Of a DNA stretch of 64,000 nt, positions 62,701 to 64,000 are shown one piece after another (the first letter of the stretch is position 1; each line of letters starts with the position of its first letter). The DNA lies in the NCBI GenBank assembly GCA_944319795.1, contig CALUFA010000011.1:1-64000 (forward strand). Reading direction: 5' to 3'. The position numbers were made by a program, and so were the translations under genes. The notes beneath the pieces are model-generated. The model was not told where the DNA came from and made no database searches. It saw only the letters and a program-made list of their open reading frames with translations. The DNA is from an uncultured Prevotella sp. GTDB lineage: Bacteria > Bacteroidota > Bacteroidia > Bacteroidales > Bacteroidaceae.

Positions 62701-63113
62701 TGTTCGCAGCCTCTTACTCTGACATGTCGGCCATGCCTAAGGAATTCAAGAACCGTTGGGCAGTGCCCGGCGACGAGGCCCATACCGACATCCCGGCAAT
62801 AGCAAGCATGCGCCAGTACATCGACGACAACAGCTTGTCTTACGCTTACAACGCCTACAACTATTCAACGGCGCGCGTGGCCGACGGCGGTTTCATCCGT
62901 CTCAAGGACGTTTCGCTGACGTATGACCTTCCGAAGAAGTTCCTCAGCAAGATTGGACTTAGCACGGCTTCCTTGAAGCTTGACGCTACCAACCTGCTCC
63001 TTCTCTATTCGGACAAGAAACTCAACGGACAGGATCCTGAGTTCGTAAACTCTGGTGGTGTGGCTACTCCTATGCCTAAGCAGTTCACGTTCACGCTCCG
63101 TCTTGGAATCTAA
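59775..63113 (+). CDS. SusC/RagA family TonB-linked outer-membrane protein
   Basis: 1112 residues. Signal peptide 1-22 (NIAFAQ), a carboxypeptidase-like regulatory domain (about 26-110: VQGTVVDENGEPVIGASVFIKGT), the VVVTGMQKMDKRLF box, a plug domain (about 130-250: LQVLKDGSATSIYGARA-like segment) and a 22-strand barrel to the end. It imports glycans or peptides bound by the SusD partner, driven by TonB. Codon use is strongly C-ending, which suggests high expression. The SusD gene follows after 99 bp. The ligand cannot be told; no enzyme genes are in view. Confidence 0.95.
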   Translation: MNIKKFLLTLLCAVLSANIAFAQNASVQGTVVDENGEPVIGASVFIKGTKTGAVTDIDGKFSLKSSAGKTLVITYVGYEKSEAKAKDGMQIQLVPTSHALGEVVVTGMQKMDKRLFTGATAKIDADKAKLDGIADVSRALEGRVSGVSVQNVSGTFGTAPKIRVRGATSIYGDSKPLWVIDGVIQEDAVDVSADDLSSGDAVTLISNAIAGLSADDIESFQVLKDGSATSIYGARAMAGVVVITTKRGKAGRSTVNYTGEFTYRLKPSYSEYNISNSQEQMGIYKEMEAKGWLEYASLANSSTSGLYGKMYTLMSQYDKTNGQFGLPYTEAAMNKYLQKAEFRNTDWFDLLFNNNIIQNHSVSISSGSEKAALYASVSVMNDPGWTKDSKVERYTANMNATFNLSKKLSVSILTNGSYRDQQAPGTLARSTNVVDGSVNRNFDINPFSYALNTSRTLDPNETYTRNYAPFNIFKELDNNYIDLSVADMKFQGEVSWKPILGLEFHALGAYRVQKTSQEHFILNESNQAEAYRAGVDDPNVMYSNPYLYQDPDNPNSLPISVMPTGGIYIRDDYMVRQLDFRGTVQYNKVWNDTHIMNLFGGMEANKTDNDQMSHSDYGVDYNNGRLVTITPEFYKQAKEEGTVLSSFARSWTRNLAYFLSGNYSYKGRYTINLTGRYEGSNKLGRSRSARWLPTWNVSGAWNAHEETFFKKWMQKTNGALSHLSFRASYSLTADRGPSWVTNALPVIYSTNIWRPQGDQVETGLYLNNLANDELTYEKKHELNFGLDAGFLNNRINLNFDIYWRNNYDLIGIIETQGVGGIIGKYANVATMKSNGVEATLSTRNIEKKDFSWTSDLTFSYATNEISDLDSRSTVIDLITGTSTMHFREGYPVSALFSIPFVGLNDEGIPQFINEKGEVTTTDINFQEYENVDYLKYEGPTEPTITGGFNNTLTYKNWRLNIFITYSFGNKIRLDPVFAASYSDMSAMPKEFKNRWAVPGDEAHTDIPAIASMRQYIDDNSLSYAYNAYNYSTARVADGGFIRLKDVSLTYDLPKKFLSKIGLSTASLKLDATNLLLLYSDKKLNGQDPEFVNSGGVATPMPKQFTFTLRLGI

Positions 63114-63212
63114 TAGATTCCACTGAATATGTAACCAGTCCTGACGTGGCAAGTCTGTCTGCCGACGGACGGAATAAAAGAAACATAAAATATATAAATT
63201 GCATCAACGACA

Positions 63213-64000
63213 ATGAAAACAAAATATTTGAAATACCTCACATTTTCGCTTGGAGCCGTTTTTGCGTTGTCTTCATGCACCGACAGCTTCCTTGACAAGG
63301 AACCGGACGAGCGTGTGGACGTTAAGACGATAGACCAGGTCGTAGACTTGCTCGCCACCGGATACGCCGAGGCTAATTACGGCTGGATATGCGAGCTGTC
63401 AAGCGACAACGTGATTGACAACAACGCGCCACACGCGCCTATCGACGAAGATTCGGAAAGGGACGAGATTTATTACAACCTGCCTTATTACGACAGGATG
63501 GACTTGGAAATCTTCAGTTTCGAGCCGGGCCGTTCTTCCACTTCATGGGATTCGCCCTCTTACATTTGGGAGTACTTCTATCATGCAATCGCCACCGCCA
63601 ACCAGGCTCTTGTCTACCTTGATAAGCTGAAGGCAGAGAACGGCGGCGAAGAAACTGCCGAGATGCGTGCCGCCCGTGGCGAGGCCCTCCTTATAAGGGC
63701 TTACCACCATTTCATTCTCGTGAACGTATTCTCGCAGGCTTACAAGGACGACGAGGCCAGCAAGCAGGATGTCGGCATACCTTACATAACCGTACCTGAG
63801 ACCACCGTCTCTCCGTCTTACGAGCGCGGCACGGTTACCGACGTATATAATAAGGTACAGGCCGACCTCGAGGAAGGTCTCGCCCTCATTTCCGACGTAA
63901 ACTTCGAGAAGCCGAAGTGGCACTTCAACACGAATGCCGCCCACGCTTTCGCCGCCCGTTTCTACCTCTTCAAGCGCAATTACGCTAAGGTTATCGAGCA
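63213..64000 (+). CDS. SusD/RagB family nutrient-binding lipoprotein (5' part only)
   Basis: 262 codons before the window ends. Lipobox ALSSC, then the typical FLDKEPDERVD start, YHAIATANQALVYLDKL helix and ALLIRAYHHFILVNVFSQ, the TPR-like scaffold of SusD. It sits on the outer membrane over the SusC channel and hands over the ligand. The C-terminal half, which holds most of the ligand site, lies beyond the window. Confidence 0.93.
   Translation, partial: MKTKYLKYLTFSLGAVFALSSCTDSFLDKEPDERVDVKTIDQVVDLLATGYAEANYGWICELSSDNVIDNNAPHAPIDEDSERDEIYYNLPYYDRMDLEIFSFEPGRSSTSWDSPSYIWEYFYHAIATANQALVYLDKLKAENGGEETAEMRAARGEALLIRAYHHFILVNVFSQAYKDDEASKQDVGIPYITVPETTVSPSYERGTVTDVYNKVQADLEEGLALISDVNFEKPKWHFNTNAAHAFAARFYLFKRNYAKVIE

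Noticed and set aside
1..64000. tRNA, rRNA or tmRNA genes.
   Set aside because: No cloverleaf with a GTTCGANTC-type T-arm or rRNA-like sequence was found by eye; a covariance-model search would be decisive.

Overview
The window is chromosomal DNA from a member of the Bacteroidales (phylum Bacteroidota). Evidence: a SusC/SusD pair at the right end, a secreted protein with a type IX secretion (T9SS) C-terminal sorting domain, DUF4294, NigD-like, PCMD, DUF3244 and DUF2975 proteins, and many upstream regions carrying the Bacteroides -7 box TAnnTTTG (once with a perfect TTTG-N19-TAnnTTTG, 12304-12334). I cannot fix the genus. Most genes look G+C-rich by eye; two patches (about 17.7-18.7 kb and 23.3-27.6 kb) are visibly A+T-rich. 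I see no tRNA, rRNA, CRISPR or intact insertion sequence.

Layout. 0.2-5 kb: minus-strand run of DUF4294, PAP2 phosphatase, SDR epimerase and succinate/acetate CoA-transferase, separated by octamer repeat arrays. 5.5-11.8 kb: a large T9SS cargo protein cut by an amber codon, RadC, a family 2 glycosyltransferase and EF-P. 12.0-17.3 kb (plus): rpmH, then a PASTA protein, RluD-type pseudouridine synthase, Ddl, an acyltransferase and a NigD-like lipoprotein in one series. 17.9-27.4 kb (minus): a RiPP-type peptide locus with a Cys-rich double-glycine precursor, a radical SAM/SPASM maturase (broken by UGA inside its cluster motif), a DUF3244 protein, an outer-membrane beta-barrel protein, a C39-peptidase ABC exporter, an apparent HlyD stub and a TPR/HTH regulator. 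27.7-38.4 kb: HhH protein, Na+ symporter, VanZ, CYTH, a 45-residue membrane peptide, prfB, acyl-CoA ligase, M16 protease, and an HTH/DUF2975 pair. 39-46 kb: small lipoproteins, an HTH protein, a CsgG-like/zinc-ribbon pair, an M20 peptidase, and a toxin-antitoxin operon with a frameshifted toxin. 46.3-58.7 kb: a giant acyl-CoA dehydratase activase, gpmI, pta-ackA, a PCMD protein with a BamA-like protein, and ferritin. 59.8 kb to the end: SusC and a partial SusD.

The most unusual content is non-coding. (1) Arrays of drifting 8-bp units fill gaps between co-directional genes. In all nine cases the strand order is the same: a purine/G-rich arm (GGTT or AAGG type) after the upstream stop and/or the complementary arm (AACC or CCTT type, G-poor) before the downstream start. 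(2) Russian-doll inverted repeats combine at least two outer terminal-repeat types with a shared inner hairpin. (3) Seven clusters of AAAAGG/CCTTTT mini-palindromes occur about 22 bp apart. Three genes carry a single clean lesion each (TAG, TGA, -2 frameshift), which may be recent decay, phase switching, recoding or sequencing error.
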